In this document: in pieces, positions 1 to 5,548 of the stretch | How positions within the stretch are numbered: position 1 is the first letter of the stretch | Layout: every line of letters starts with the position of its first letter | Source of the DNA: Acidobacteriota bacterium | Lineage (GTDB): Bacteria; Acidobacteriota; Terriglobia; UBA7540 | Reading direction: 5' to 3' | DNA length: 6,169 nucleotides | Assembly (NCBI GenBank): GCA_021827245.1 | Contig: JAKAWN010000400.1 | Location: forward strand, 1-6,169 | Notes under the pieces: model-generated | Seen by the model: the letters and a program-made list of their open reading frames with translations, nothing else | The model's database searches: none | What the model was told of the DNA's origin: nothing | Program-made: the position numbers and the translations under genes

Positions 1-37
1 CGGTCCTGAGCAAGCGCTTTTTGGATGCACCGAAAAT

Positions 38-66
38 TTGACAGATATCCTCTTCTGGAGTATCCA
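38..66 (+). promoter_or_regulatory. possible sigma70-type promoter for the primase operon
   Basis: An exact TTGACA -35 hexamer lies at 38-43, followed after exactly 17 bases by TATCCA at 61-66. The -10 matches the consensus only in its first three bases and lacks the important final T, so this is weak evidence. It is the best-spaced candidate upstream of the operon and would give a leader of roughly 125 bases that includes the dyad at 153-167. No better -10 was seen in 1-197, and no gene was seen in this stretch. Confidence 0.28.
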
Positions 67-152
67 AGAATCAGGTTTCTCGCATCTCGCCTCGCCGGGG
101 TAGCTGGCGGTTTGTCCGCTCTCAGTATCCCGTCCAGTTCATTAACTTCAAG

Positions 153-167
153 TTCAGCATTGCTGAA
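153..167. promoter_or_regulatory. 15-bp perfect dyad (6-3-6) in the primase operon leader
   Basis: TTCAGC, a 3-base spacer and GCTGAA form a perfect inverted repeat centred 38 bases upstream of the GTG start at 198. Its size and symmetry suit an operator for a dimeric helix-turn-helix regulator. As RNA it would be only a weak 6-bp hairpin close to the ribosome binding site. No regulator gene is present in the window, so the role is inferred from symmetry and position only. Confidence 0.3.
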
Positions 168-197
168 AGTACCGGCTGTCGCAGAAAGGAGTCAGCC

Positions 198-1169
198 GTG
201 GATTCTCAAGTCTTGGACAAAACCGTTCGCGACTACTTTGGCCTGTTTGTAAACCGCCGCGCCTATACGGTCCAGGCGGCACGCCCAGATCCAGAGACCG
301 GCCGGCACTACTACTACCGCCCGACGGCAAAGGCAACAGGGCAGCCACTCTGGCTTACTCATGAGACGGTCCGGCGCCACCTTGAAGGTCAAATCACAAT
401 CGCTCTGTATGCCATCAACCCCACGACTCAACGCTGCAAGTGGGTTGCCGTGGACGCTGATTATAGGGATGCGCTCGAAGACCTGCTGAAGCTGAACTAT
501 TACCTGAGTCGGGATGGCGTTTCTGGTGCGCTCGAGAAAAGCCGGCGTGGAGGGCATTTGTGGGTCTTCTTTGATACGCCGCAACCGGCTCGATCCTGCC
601 GGGTCTACGTCTATGACCTGGCGCTTCGGCTGGGTGTTCCGGTGAAAGGAAACGGCCTTCCGGAGGGGATCGAAATCTTTCCCAAGCACGATTCACTGAA
701 GCGGGGCGAGTTCGGGAATGCGATCCGAGGGCCCCTCGGAGTTCATCGAGCGACGAACCGAAGGTACTGGTTCTACGGGGCAAACTACGAAGTCGAAAAG
801 CAAATGGCCTATCTGGCGCAGCTCCCTAAGGTGTCGGGCAGTCAGCTAGAAACGCTGATCGCCGGGAAAGACGGTCCGCCACAGCCTTCGGCGAGAGAAG
901 TCCGTGACGAGGTGATTTGCAAGAGTTCAGGGAACGGTAGCCGGCGCGAGTTTCGGATTTTGGAGCATATCAGCACGAAGCTGCGCAAAGTGGGACGCAA
1001 TTATGTGACCCAGTGCCCATCGTGCGCGGCGTCGGGGCATGACCGCAGTGGAGACAACTTGGCGGTGTCGATCGAGGAACCGCAGAAATACATCTGCTGG
1101 GCGGGTTGCACGAAAGAAATGATTCGCGCGGCGGTCGGTTGTCCGGTGCCAGCGTCACGGACGGCTTAA
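198..1169 (+). CDS. archaeo-eukaryotic-type primase (TOTE-type AEP) with C-terminal CHC2-like zinc finger
   Basis: This 323-aa protein has the hallmarks of an archaeo-eukaryotic primase (AEP) catalytic domain, closest in look to those of TOTE conflict systems. A DxD metal-binding motif sits at residues 86-88 (VDADY), and the conserved-histidine motif RGGHLWVFF has its His at 120. A third acidic motif (EIFPK, Glu159) follows, then a GN-x-IR-x-PLG-x-HR block at about 173-184. Residues about 265-315 carry C273-x2-C276, GHDRSGDNLAV and C300-x3-C304, resembling the CHC2 zinc finger of DnaG primases. No helicase or nuclease domain is attached, unlike large TOTE proteins, so it is likely a compact priming or gap-filling polymerase. 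GTG at 198 is chosen because AAAGGAG at 185-191 lies 6 bases upstream. It heads the operon, with the next start 9 bp after its stop. Family is confident; physiological role (element replication or conflict) is inferred. Confidence 0.88.
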   Translation: MDSQVLDKTVRDYFGLFVNRRAYTVQAARPDPETGRHYYYRPTAKATGQPLWLTHETVRRHLEGQITIALYAINPTTQRCKWVAVDADYRDALEDLLKLNYYLSRDGVSGALEKSRRGGHLWVFFDTPQPARSCRVYVYDLALRLGVPVKGNGLPEGIEIFPKHDSLKRGEFGNAIRGPLGVHRATNRRYWFYGANYEVEKQMAYLAQLPKVSGSQLETLIAGKDGPPQPSAREVRDEVICKSSGNGSRREFRILEHISTKLRKVGRNYVTQCPSCAASGHDRSGDNLAVSIEEPQKYICWAGCTKEMIRAAVGCPVPASRTA

Positions 1170-1178
1170 GGGTTTTGC

Positions 1179-1415
1179 GTGAATGGGATGGAATGCGACA
1201 AGCCGAATTGGGCGCCGCTTGAAGCGGTCGGCGGGCCGGAATTGTGTGGCGAGTTTATGTGGATGATGCGCCGATCCGGGATTGAGTTCTTCAAGCACAT
1301 TCGCACGCGACGCTACCTGTTCTTGGATTCCAATGGACGGTGTTTCCGGCGGACCACGGCTGGATTTGAGGCGGCCGATCTCGACAAGGAGCTCAAACGC
1401 GCGAGAGGAGAGTGA
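1179..1415 (+). CDS. small protein of unknown function, primase-linked
   Basis: This 78-aa protein belongs to no family I can name. The core, about residues 20-58, has aromatic and basic residues in a pattern typical of a small globular domain: GEFMWMM, then FFKH, then TRRYLFL and NGRCFR. The tail is charged and helical (ADLDKELKRARGE). The GTG start is preferred over ATG at 1188 because AAGGG at 1168-1172 lies 6 bases before it and overlaps the primase stop. It follows the primase by 9 bp and is followed after 2 bp by the next gene, so it is almost certainly co-translated. An accessory or nucleic-acid-binding role is possible but nothing in the sequence proves it. There is no membrane segment or signal peptide. 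Confidence 0.72.
   Translation: MNGMECDKPNWAPLEAVGGPELCGEFMWMMRRSGIEFFKHIRTRRYLFLDSNGRCFRRTTAGFEAADLDKELKRARGE
1403..1410 (+). promoter_or_regulatory. ribosome binding site deciding the start at 1418
   Basis: GAGAGGAG lies inside the last codons of the 78-aa gene. It is 7 bases from ATG 1418 but only 1 base from the in-frame GTG at 1412, so ATG 1418 is the better start of the downstream gene. Confidence 0.6.
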
Positions 1416-1417
1416 CG

Positions 1418-2104
1418 ATGAACCCAAAGACGAAAGCCGGGCCACATCGCGGACTGATACTGCCCCGGCGGGCGTTGCGGCGGCTGGGGGAGGCAGCAAT
1501 CTACGTCCAGGCGTCGGTGAGTCTGGAGTACCAGCAATTTGCAAAGCGATATGTGGTCCGCGGCGTCGAATCGGGTGGCGCCACTGACACCTTGGGACGA
1601 TACGTCACCTTCTGCGGCGACCAGGGCGAGCCGCTCCCATGGCTCCACCCGCTCGACGGCATTGGAGTCAACGGTGTCCATGCGCTCGTGATTGCTCCCT
1701 CACTCGTGCGAGTCGAAATGTTTCGTCGCGGTCAGACCTATGACGTCTTGATTTCACGCATTGCGCCCGGCAGCGAGAGCAATGGAAAACGGCCCGGCTT
1801 GCAAAGCACCACGATTTTCCATGCTGAGGAGGGATACCTTCCGGCCGATCTCGCCAAAGGCGCACGGGGCCAGAAAGAAATAGTAATGCCAGCGTTCTAT
1901 TCTCGTGCCGGTGAATCCTTGGCTGTTCCCACTCAGTTTGACGCTGTGATCAAGGGCATCACCTTGGGGGTCCTATGCTTGGGCTGCAAACATTCTCACT
2001 ATCTGCGCGCTTCCGAAGCCTCTAGTTCTCGGACCATAAGTTTGCCAAATGCTGAGGAAAGTTTCGCCCGAAGAGATACCGACAATGGAGGGACACAGCC
2101 GTGA
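1418..2104 (+). CDS. protein of unknown function with C-terminal C-x2-C-x-H-x-H cluster
   Basis: This 228-aa soluble protein matches no family I recognise. The N-terminus is basic (ILPRRALRRLGEA, about residues 14-26). The centre has runs that look conserved and beta-rich: LPWLHPLDGIGVNGVHALVIAP at about 73-94, then LVRVEMFRRGQTYDVLI at about 96-112. A later segment, AFYSRAGESLAVPTQF (about 159-174), precedes CLGCKHSHY with C187, C190, H192 and H194. That spacing could bind a metal such as zinc, although only one such cluster is present. The last 30 residues are polar and probably disordered. ATG 1418 is favoured over GTG 1412 by SD spacing. It starts 2 bp after the 78-aa gene and its TGA overlaps the next GTG as GTGA, which argues for a shared role with the primase. 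The gene is real by context and codon structure; its function is unknown. Confidence 0.78.
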   Translation: MNPKTKAGPHRGLILPRRALRRLGEAAIYVQASVSLEYQQFAKRYVVRGVESGGATDTLGRYVTFCGDQGEPLPWLHPLDGIGVNGVHALVIAPSLVRVEMFRRGQTYDVLISRIAPGSESNGKRPGLQSTTIFHAEEGYLPADLAKGARGQKEIVMPAFYSRAGESLAVPTQFDAVIKGITLGVLCLGCKHSHYLRASEASSSRTISLPNAEESFARRDTDNGGTQP

Positions 2105-2253
2105 AACGAATCTTGCTGGGCACGGTCGCGTGCCTCGTGATTCTCGTTGCTCTCGTGGCGCTGGCCGCACGGTGGCCAGCGCTCTTCTGGCTGCTGTTCC
2201 TCACCGTCGGCCTTTACCTGCTCTTTGGTCGCAAAGTCGAAGTGGAGTTCTAG
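2101..2253 (+). CDS. 50-aa two-helix membrane protein
   Basis: A 50-codon ORF begins at GTG 2101, which overlaps the preceding stop as GTGA. GGAGGG at 2087-2092 lies 8 bases upstream, a strong coupled start. The product has a short basic N-terminus (MKR), a hydrophobic helix at about residues 4-22, a short AARW turn, a second helix at about 28-42, and a polar end (GRKVEVEF). It should be a small inner-membrane hairpin protein with both ends in the cytoplasm by the positive-inside rule. No family is recognised. The reading frame stays open after its TAG for 44 more codons, to a stop that overlaps the next gene's start, so this may be the front part of a longer ancestral gene. Confidence 0.62.
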   Translation: MKRILLGTVACLVILVALVALAARWPALFWLLFLTVGLYLLFGRKVEVEF

Positions 2254-2388
2254 CTTGGCGTTGGCGGAGGAGAAGAGAGACGCGTTTACGGCGCGTTGAT
2301 TTGGAAGCGTCGGCTTGCCAGTAGGGAAACCGCCGACGCGCGCAAGTCCGCTGCCCTCGAAGCAGGCGCTGCCGGGAGGGATAGGTGA
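2254..2388 (+). other. open frame continuing past the TAG of the 50-aa gene
   Basis: In frame with 2101-2253, 44 sense codons follow the amber stop and end at TGA 2386-2388. That TGA overlaps the GTG start at 2385 as GTGA, the same overlap seen at 2101. The encoded stretch is charged and basic (KRRLASRETADARK in its middle) and could be a cytosolic tail. There is no ATG or GTG in the frame. The only start-like codon is TTG 2296, without an SD at normal distance, so an independent gene is unlikely. A nonsense-split tail or stop-codon readthrough are the alternatives, and chance openness in GC-rich DNA is not excluded. Confidence 0.25.
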
Positions 2389-2594
2389 AAGCAGTGGGGG
2401 ATGTGCGTTTAGAGATAACGCTTCGGATCACTTTGCGAGGCACGGTGAAAGAACTCGCCGCGTTCATGGAGACGCTCACCTCGTCATCAGTCGTAGTCGG
2501 GATTGGCGGTGAGGTCCGATCTGACGGGAATGAGTCTGAGAAGGCGAATGAACTCTGTGAACGCTTTGGCGTTCGAACAGGAAACCGCGGCTGA
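2385..2594 (+). CDS. 69-aa protein of unknown function
   Basis: This small soluble protein has no recognised family. Residues about 6-19 alternate charged and hydrophobic side chains (VRLEITLRITLRG), as in a beta strand. They are followed by a likely helix (TVKELAAFMETL, about 20-31), a second strand (SVVVGIGGEV) and a polar end, giving a small alpha/beta fold. GTG 2385 is preceded by GGAGGG at 2375-2380, a rather short 4-base spacing. Its TGA overlaps the ATG of the next gene as TGATG. That coupling is the main reason to believe this frame over a competing 65-codon frame at 2315-2512. It is probably co-produced with the membrane protein that follows, but its function is unknown. Confidence 0.62.
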   Translation: MKAVGDVRLEITLRITLRGTVKELAAFMETLTSSSVVVGIGGEVRSDGNESEKANELCERFGVRTGNRG

Positions 2595-3205
2595 TGGGAT
2601 TCGCACCACGAGGGCGCACGCTCGGAGAGGCACTGATCGGAGGGTTGATTCTCCTGCTGCTTCTCGTTTGTTGTGTGCTCCTCGTCGGGAGCGGTCTTTG
2701 GGGAATCCTGCTGTCTGGTGTAGGCCTGTGTCTCACGGGTGTGGCGTGGGTCTATACGAAAGTAATTTCGGACGAGTTTCCAGAAGTGGAAACACTGTTT
2801 TCGAAGCGTGTGTCAAAGCGTCCCTTGCGAAACGAGAACGACATCGAACGAGATGCCCGCGTATGGGGATGCTCCCAGGAAGTCGCCATGAAGCTGCACC
2901 ACCTTGAGAAATATGTGAACGAGTTGGTGCTCTGCAATGTCCTCGGCCGGCTGGCGGACCTCGAGCGGCAGGAGGAGTGGCGAACCCGGGTGGAGTGGTT
3001 TGAGTTGCGCGATCTGTGGCGCAAGCTGGTCGCAGACCCCGCCACGGATGAGGAGCTGCGTCGGGCTTGCCGGGAGTGGCTCGCGAAGTACCCGGAGACC
3101 CTGGACTTCTTGCCGAAAAAGCTCAAGGAGATGGGGGTGCTGCAAGAGAAGGAGTTGCCGGATGACTGGGAGGAGCGTGAGTTACGAAAACATCGCATTC
3201 AGTAA
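2594..3205 (+). CDS. two-helix membrane protein with charged helical cytosolic domain
   Basis: This 203-aa protein is the last gene of the primase operon. After a short basic N-terminus it has a pair of hydrophobic helices at about residues 12-32 and 36-57, with the basic and acidic residues after them expected in the cytoplasm. Residues about 80-203 are rich in Glu, Arg, Lys and Trp and predicted helical (for example LADLERQEEWRTRVEWFELRDLW at 120-142), with no catalytic motif that I recognise. The layout of a helical membrane anchor plus soluble domain is common in signalling or effector proteins of conflict systems, but that comparison is only architectural. The ATG overlaps the preceding TGA, and AGGA at 2579-2582 is a distant SD, so translation likely depends on coupling. 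The following 126 bp separate it from the next gene. Confidence 0.75.
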   Translation: MGFAPRGRTLGEALIGGLILLLLLVCCVLLVGSGLWGILLSGVGLCLTGVAWVYTKVISDEFPEVETLFSKRVSKRPLRNENDIERDARVWGCSQEVAMKLHHLEKYVNELVLCNVLGRLADLERQEEWRTRVEWFELRDLWRKLVADPATDEELRRACREWLAKYPETLDFLPKKLKEMGVLQEKELPDDWEERELRKHRIQ

Positions 3206-3267
3206 TTGATTTTGCCTTGAGAGTACACGCGTGGAAGACTCCGTGGTTTTTCTCCTCCCCACGCTGG

Positions 3268-3278
3268 GTAACTGTTAC
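3268..3278. promoter_or_regulatory. 11-bp palindrome (5-1-5) upstream of the MBL hydrolase gene
   Basis: GTAAC, one base and GTTAC form a perfect dyad 54 bases upstream of the ATG at 3332. It sits in the only gap between the primase operon and this gene, where an operator would be expected. No recognisable -35/-10 pair accompanies it, so the regulatory reading is weak. A dyad this short can occur by chance. Confidence 0.2.
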
Positions 3279-3331
3279 GCGCCCAGGCGAGGCAGTCATC
3301 TTGAAGTTGTCGAGGACAGGAGGAGCTTAAG

Positions 3332-4243
3332 ATGCGAATCAAATTTTGGGGGGTGAGGGGCTCGATCCCGACGCCAGAACGCCGGAATTCCCGCTACGGC
3401 GGAAACACGCCGTGCGTCGAGGTCCGGCTGGACGATGGCAGTTTGATTATTCTGGACTGCGGAACCGGCTTGCGCCCGCTCGGGAATAGTCTGGTCCGCA
3501 ACGCTGGAGGTGAGCCGATTCGCGCCCACATTTTCCTGACTCACTTCCACTGGGACCATGTCCAGGGCATCCCCTTTTCCCTGCCTTTCTACTCACCGCT
3601 TAATACGTTCGTGATTCGTGCTGCAACATGGCGCCGCCGCGAGTTGGACGGGATCATCAAGCGTCAAATGATGTATCCGTTCTTTCCTGTCAGTCCGGAT
3701 ACGATGCGTGCGACTCGGCATGTTCGGCAGGATGAAGAATGGCCCGTCAGAGCGTCCTCGGCGACGATCAAATTCGCTCCCTTGAACCATCCGCAAGGCT
3801 CGGTCGCCTACCGTATCGAAGCGGACGGCTCGGCCTTCGTGTATGCAACGGACACCGAGCCCGGCTCGACGGAGCATGATCGCTCTCTTCGCGAGTTAGC
3901 AAAGGGAGCCGATGCTCTTATGTACGACGCCCAATATGCGCCCGCCCAACTACTGCGCGAGAAGAAAGGCTGGGGCCACAGTTCTTGGCTTGAGGGAACA
4001 AGAATCGCCAGGGACTCGAATGTGAAGCGGCTGATTCTGTTCCATCACGATCCTGATTCCGACGACTCCTCCATTGATTCACTGGTCGAGGAAGCGGGCC
4101 ATGAGTTTCCGGCAGTCTTGGGCGCAGCCGAAGGCATGGTCTTGACGCTTCGCGACGGGGCCGTCATTCAAGAATCGGATGGCGCCCACAGGCGAGACGA
4201 AGTGGAAGCTGTCGCGGTGTCAGCCGATCATTGTCCCCGATAA
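3332..4243 (+). CDS. metallo-beta-lactamase-fold hydrolase (PhnP/RNase Z-like)
   Basis: This 303-aa protein starts with FWGVRGSIPTPE and a GGNTPCVEV stretch, the typical opening of the PhnP-like (COG1235) branch of the metallo-beta-lactamase superfamily. The metal site is complete: HFHWDH at residues 71-76, His153 in LNHPQG, Asp174 in YATDTE, and His238 or His239 in LFHHDPDSDD. His216 in GWGHSSW is a further conserved residue. Relatives hydrolyse phosphodiester bonds in cyclic phosphates or nucleotides and RNA, using two zinc or manganese ions in the cytosol. The substrate cannot be told from sequence. The last 30 residues (about 274-303) extend past the usual fold and are polar. AGGAGGAG at 3318-3325 sets the ATG firmly. 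It is separated from the operon by 126 bp and probably has its own promoter, although none was clear. Confidence 0.9.
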   Translation: MRIKFWGVRGSIPTPERRNSRYGGNTPCVEVRLDDGSLIILDCGTGLRPLGNSLVRNAGGEPIRAHIFLTHFHWDHVQGIPFSLPFYSPLNTFVIRAATWRRRELDGIIKRQMMYPFFPVSPDTMRATRHVRQDEEWPVRASSATIKFAPLNHPQGSVAYRIEADGSAFVYATDTEPGSTEHDRSLRELAKGADALMYDAQYAPAQLLREKKGWGHSSWLEGTRIARDSNVKRLILFHHDPDSDDSSIDSLVEEAGHEFPAVLGAAEGMVLTLRDGAVIQESDGAHRRDEVEAVAVSADHCPR

Positions 4244-4323
4244 ATCAGAGCTGGGGCGAGAGCGATGCGCGCGTCTCGGCTGAATAACGGAAGGGGGCGC
4301 CGCCGCTGAGCACGATGGGGAGC

Positions 4324-4332
4324 AGGAAGGAG
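4324..4332 (+). promoter_or_regulatory. ribosome binding site deciding the start at 4339
   Basis: AGGAAGGAG is a strong SD 6 bases before GTG 4339. It lies inside the frame of the longer option that begins at ATG 4315, which has no SD of its own. The GTG is therefore the likely start of the NrdJ C-terminal module gene. Confidence 0.65.
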
Positions 4333-4338
4333 TTAGAT

Positions 4339-4953
4339 GTGAAAGTGGGAACAGAAGCGCCGCCATCTGTACCGGAACGTGCGACTTTGGAAGCTGTATC
4401 GGACACTTCACAGAAGCGGGAACCCTTGCGCCGAAGACTGCCGGATGAACGCAAAGCTATTGTGCATCACTTTTCGGTGGGCGGCCATGAAGGCTATTTG
4501 ATGGTCGGTCTGTACGAGGACGGACAGCCGGGCGAGATCTTTATCCGCATGGCCAAGGCTGGCTCGACGATTGCGGGACTCATGGACTCGTTCGGAATCG
4601 CCGTTTCCCTCGCAATTCAATACGGTGTCCCGCTCGAAATTCTGTGTGGCAAGTTCAGCCATACGCGCTTCGAGCCAAGCGGCTGGACGGGCGTCAAAGA
4701 GATCGGTTACGCCAAGTCAGTTATGGACTACATCTCTCGCTGGCTTGCATTGAAGTTTCTCCCGCCGACGTCTCCTTCCTCAACGGGCGTCGGAGCTGAG
4801 GCGATGGCTCCGGCGCCCGCCCACCTGTCGGCAGGCGGACTGGGCGAGGCAGAGACCGACGCGCCTGCTTGCAAGGAATGCGGGGCCATTATGACCCGCA
4901 GCGGGTCATGCTATCGCTGCGCCAACTGCGGCAGCACAAGTGGGTGTTCGTAG
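4339..4953 (+). CDS. free-standing C-terminal module of B12-dependent ribonucleotide reductase (NrdJb-like)
   Basis: This 204-aa protein matches the C-terminal part of class II (adenosylcobalamin-dependent) ribonucleotide reductase NrdJ. Recognisable are RRRLPDERKAIVHHF (31-45), GGHEGYLMVGLYEDGQPGEIF (48-68), AKAGSTIAGLMDSFG (72-86), QYGVPLEIL (94-102) and FSHTRFEPSGWTG (106-118). After a Pro/Ala-rich linker (about 142-175) comes the typical tail C178-x2-C181, then C191, C194, C197 and C203 (ending GCS), thought to bind zinc and relay electrons to the active site. The catalytic glycyl/thiyl barrel is absent here and upstream, so this is a stand-alone gene, not a local truncation. Pseudomonas aeruginosa has a split NrdJa/NrdJb with a similar small partner. 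It may partner a NrdJ elsewhere or act as a regulator. GTG 4339 is preferred; ATG 4315 would add 8 residues. Confidence 0.87.
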   Translation: MKVGTEAPPSVPERATLEAVSDTSQKREPLRRRLPDERKAIVHHFSVGGHEGYLMVGLYEDGQPGEIFIRMAKAGSTIAGLMDSFGIAVSLAIQYGVPLEILCGKFSHTRFEPSGWTGVKEIGYAKSVMDYISRWLALKFLPPTSPSSTGVGAEAMAPAPAHLSAGGLGEAETDAPACKECGAIMTRSGSCYRCANCGSTSGCS

Positions 4954-5215
4954 CGGCATAAATAGAGACCGAACCTGATATCCAGGCGACCCTCCAAATA
5001 AGCCGGTCGGCACGCTGCACATTCCCCTTCCGCCTAAGGCCTCGTCTTCTTGTGATTCAAGAGTTCCACCCAGCGGTCTCCAATTTTTAAGCACTTCCTG
5101 AATCGCATTTCCCCGAACCCGGGAGACATGTCCTATCCAGCACATTTGCCGAACTCCCCTGAGGCTAATTGACCTGATTGGCGCCGCAGAAAACCCCGCG
5201 CATGGAGGAACCCTC
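4954..5215. other. 262-bp gap without a convincing gene
   Basis: Between the NrdJ-like gene and the next small ORF no reading frame has both an SD and a plausible protein. A 103-codon frame on the - strand spanning it (4906-5217) also overlaps the NrdJ tail, and looks random in composition. Only very short palindromes are present (for example around 5030-5040), and no T-tract terminator or consensus promoter was found. The promoter of the 63-aa gene should lie here but I cannot place it. Confidence 0.5.
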
Positions 5216-5407
5216 ATGCTGAAAGAATGGTTCGAAGAGCATTACGAGTTGGTCCGAGTTTTGCAGCTGGTCTTGGCGGCGATCAACGGATGGGTCGCTT
5301 ATGCAATCTTTTCCGAGCACCCGCTTATGGCATTGGCGAATGGCGCGATGGCTGTGGCAATCCTCCTGGGCGTCCTCGTCTTCTGGCGCGCGGGCGAACC
5401 AGGCTGA
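5216..5407 (+). CDS. 63-aa two-helix membrane protein
   Basis: This small protein has an acidic amphipathic N-terminus (MLKEWFEEHYELVR), a hydrophobic helix at about residues 14-32, a short SEHP turn and a second helix at about 38-58. It ends in WRAGEPG. It should form a hairpin in the inner membrane. GGAGG at 5204-5208 lies 7 bases before the ATG, a strong initiation site. No family is recognised. Its size and topology resemble the 50-aa protein at 2101, but the sequences show no evident similarity, so common ancestry is not claimed. It stands alone after a 262-bp gap and may form a short unit with the candidate ORF at 5453. Confidence 0.62.
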   Translation: MLKEWFEEHYELVRVLQLVLAAINGWVAYAIFSEHPLMALANGAMAVAILLGVLVFWRAGEPG

Positions 5408-5452
5408 GAACTGGAAGAAAGCAGGCTTCATCCGAACGAAAGGGGACCCTTG

Positions 5453-5548
5453 ATGATCGCGTTGGCAACGGTCTGCCTTGCAGTCAGTGCCCCAATGAAC
5501 CGCTATCTGGTTCTGGGCCTCAGTCCCTTGCTCCCATGGCTACGATAA
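5453..5548 (+). CDS. candidate 31-aa hydrophobic peptide
   Basis: A 31-codon ORF starts at ATG 5453 with AAAGGGGA at 5439-5446, 6 bases upstream. The product is hydrophobic, with a Leu/Ala/Val-rich start (MIALATVCLAV) and a second apolar run (YLVLGLSPLLPWL), enough for one membrane helix. Its TAA falls in the loop of the hairpin at 5529-5558. The good SD and apolar character support it, but frames of this length arise easily by chance and nothing is recognised. It could instead be untranslated 3' sequence of the 63-aa gene. Confidence 0.28.
   Translation: MIALATVCLAVSAPMNRYLVLGLSPLLPWLR

Noticed and set aside
25..252. 75-codon + strand frame before the primase
   Set aside because: It overlaps the primase start in another frame, has no SD and has a Ser/Leu-rich random composition.
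192..689. 165-codon - strand frame opposite the primase
   Set aside because: It lies within the clearly conserved primase, has no motif of its own, and is best explained as a codon-bias shadow.
2315..2512. 65-codon + strand frame starting at TTG
   Set aside because: It competes with the frame at 2385-2594, which has an SD and a TGATG link to the next gene; this one has neither.
2503..2907. 134-codon + strand frame and the - strand frames at 2752-3198 and 2813-3145
   Set aside because: All overlap the 203-aa membrane protein, whose two helices and coupled start are convincing; the others look like shadows.
3229..3264. GCGTGG/CCACGC inverted repeat after the primase operon as a terminator
   Set aside because: The stem is only 6 bp with a 24-base loop, and the T-run is inside the loop, not after the stem.
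4257..4278. CGAGA/TCTCG hairpin just after the MBL gene as a terminator
   Set aside because: The stem is 5 bp, the loop is GC-rich and poorly shaped, and no T-tract follows.
4906..5217. 103-codon - strand frame over the 4954-5215 gap
   Set aside because: It runs into the NrdJ-like tail, has no good SD and has no recognisable or protein-like pattern.
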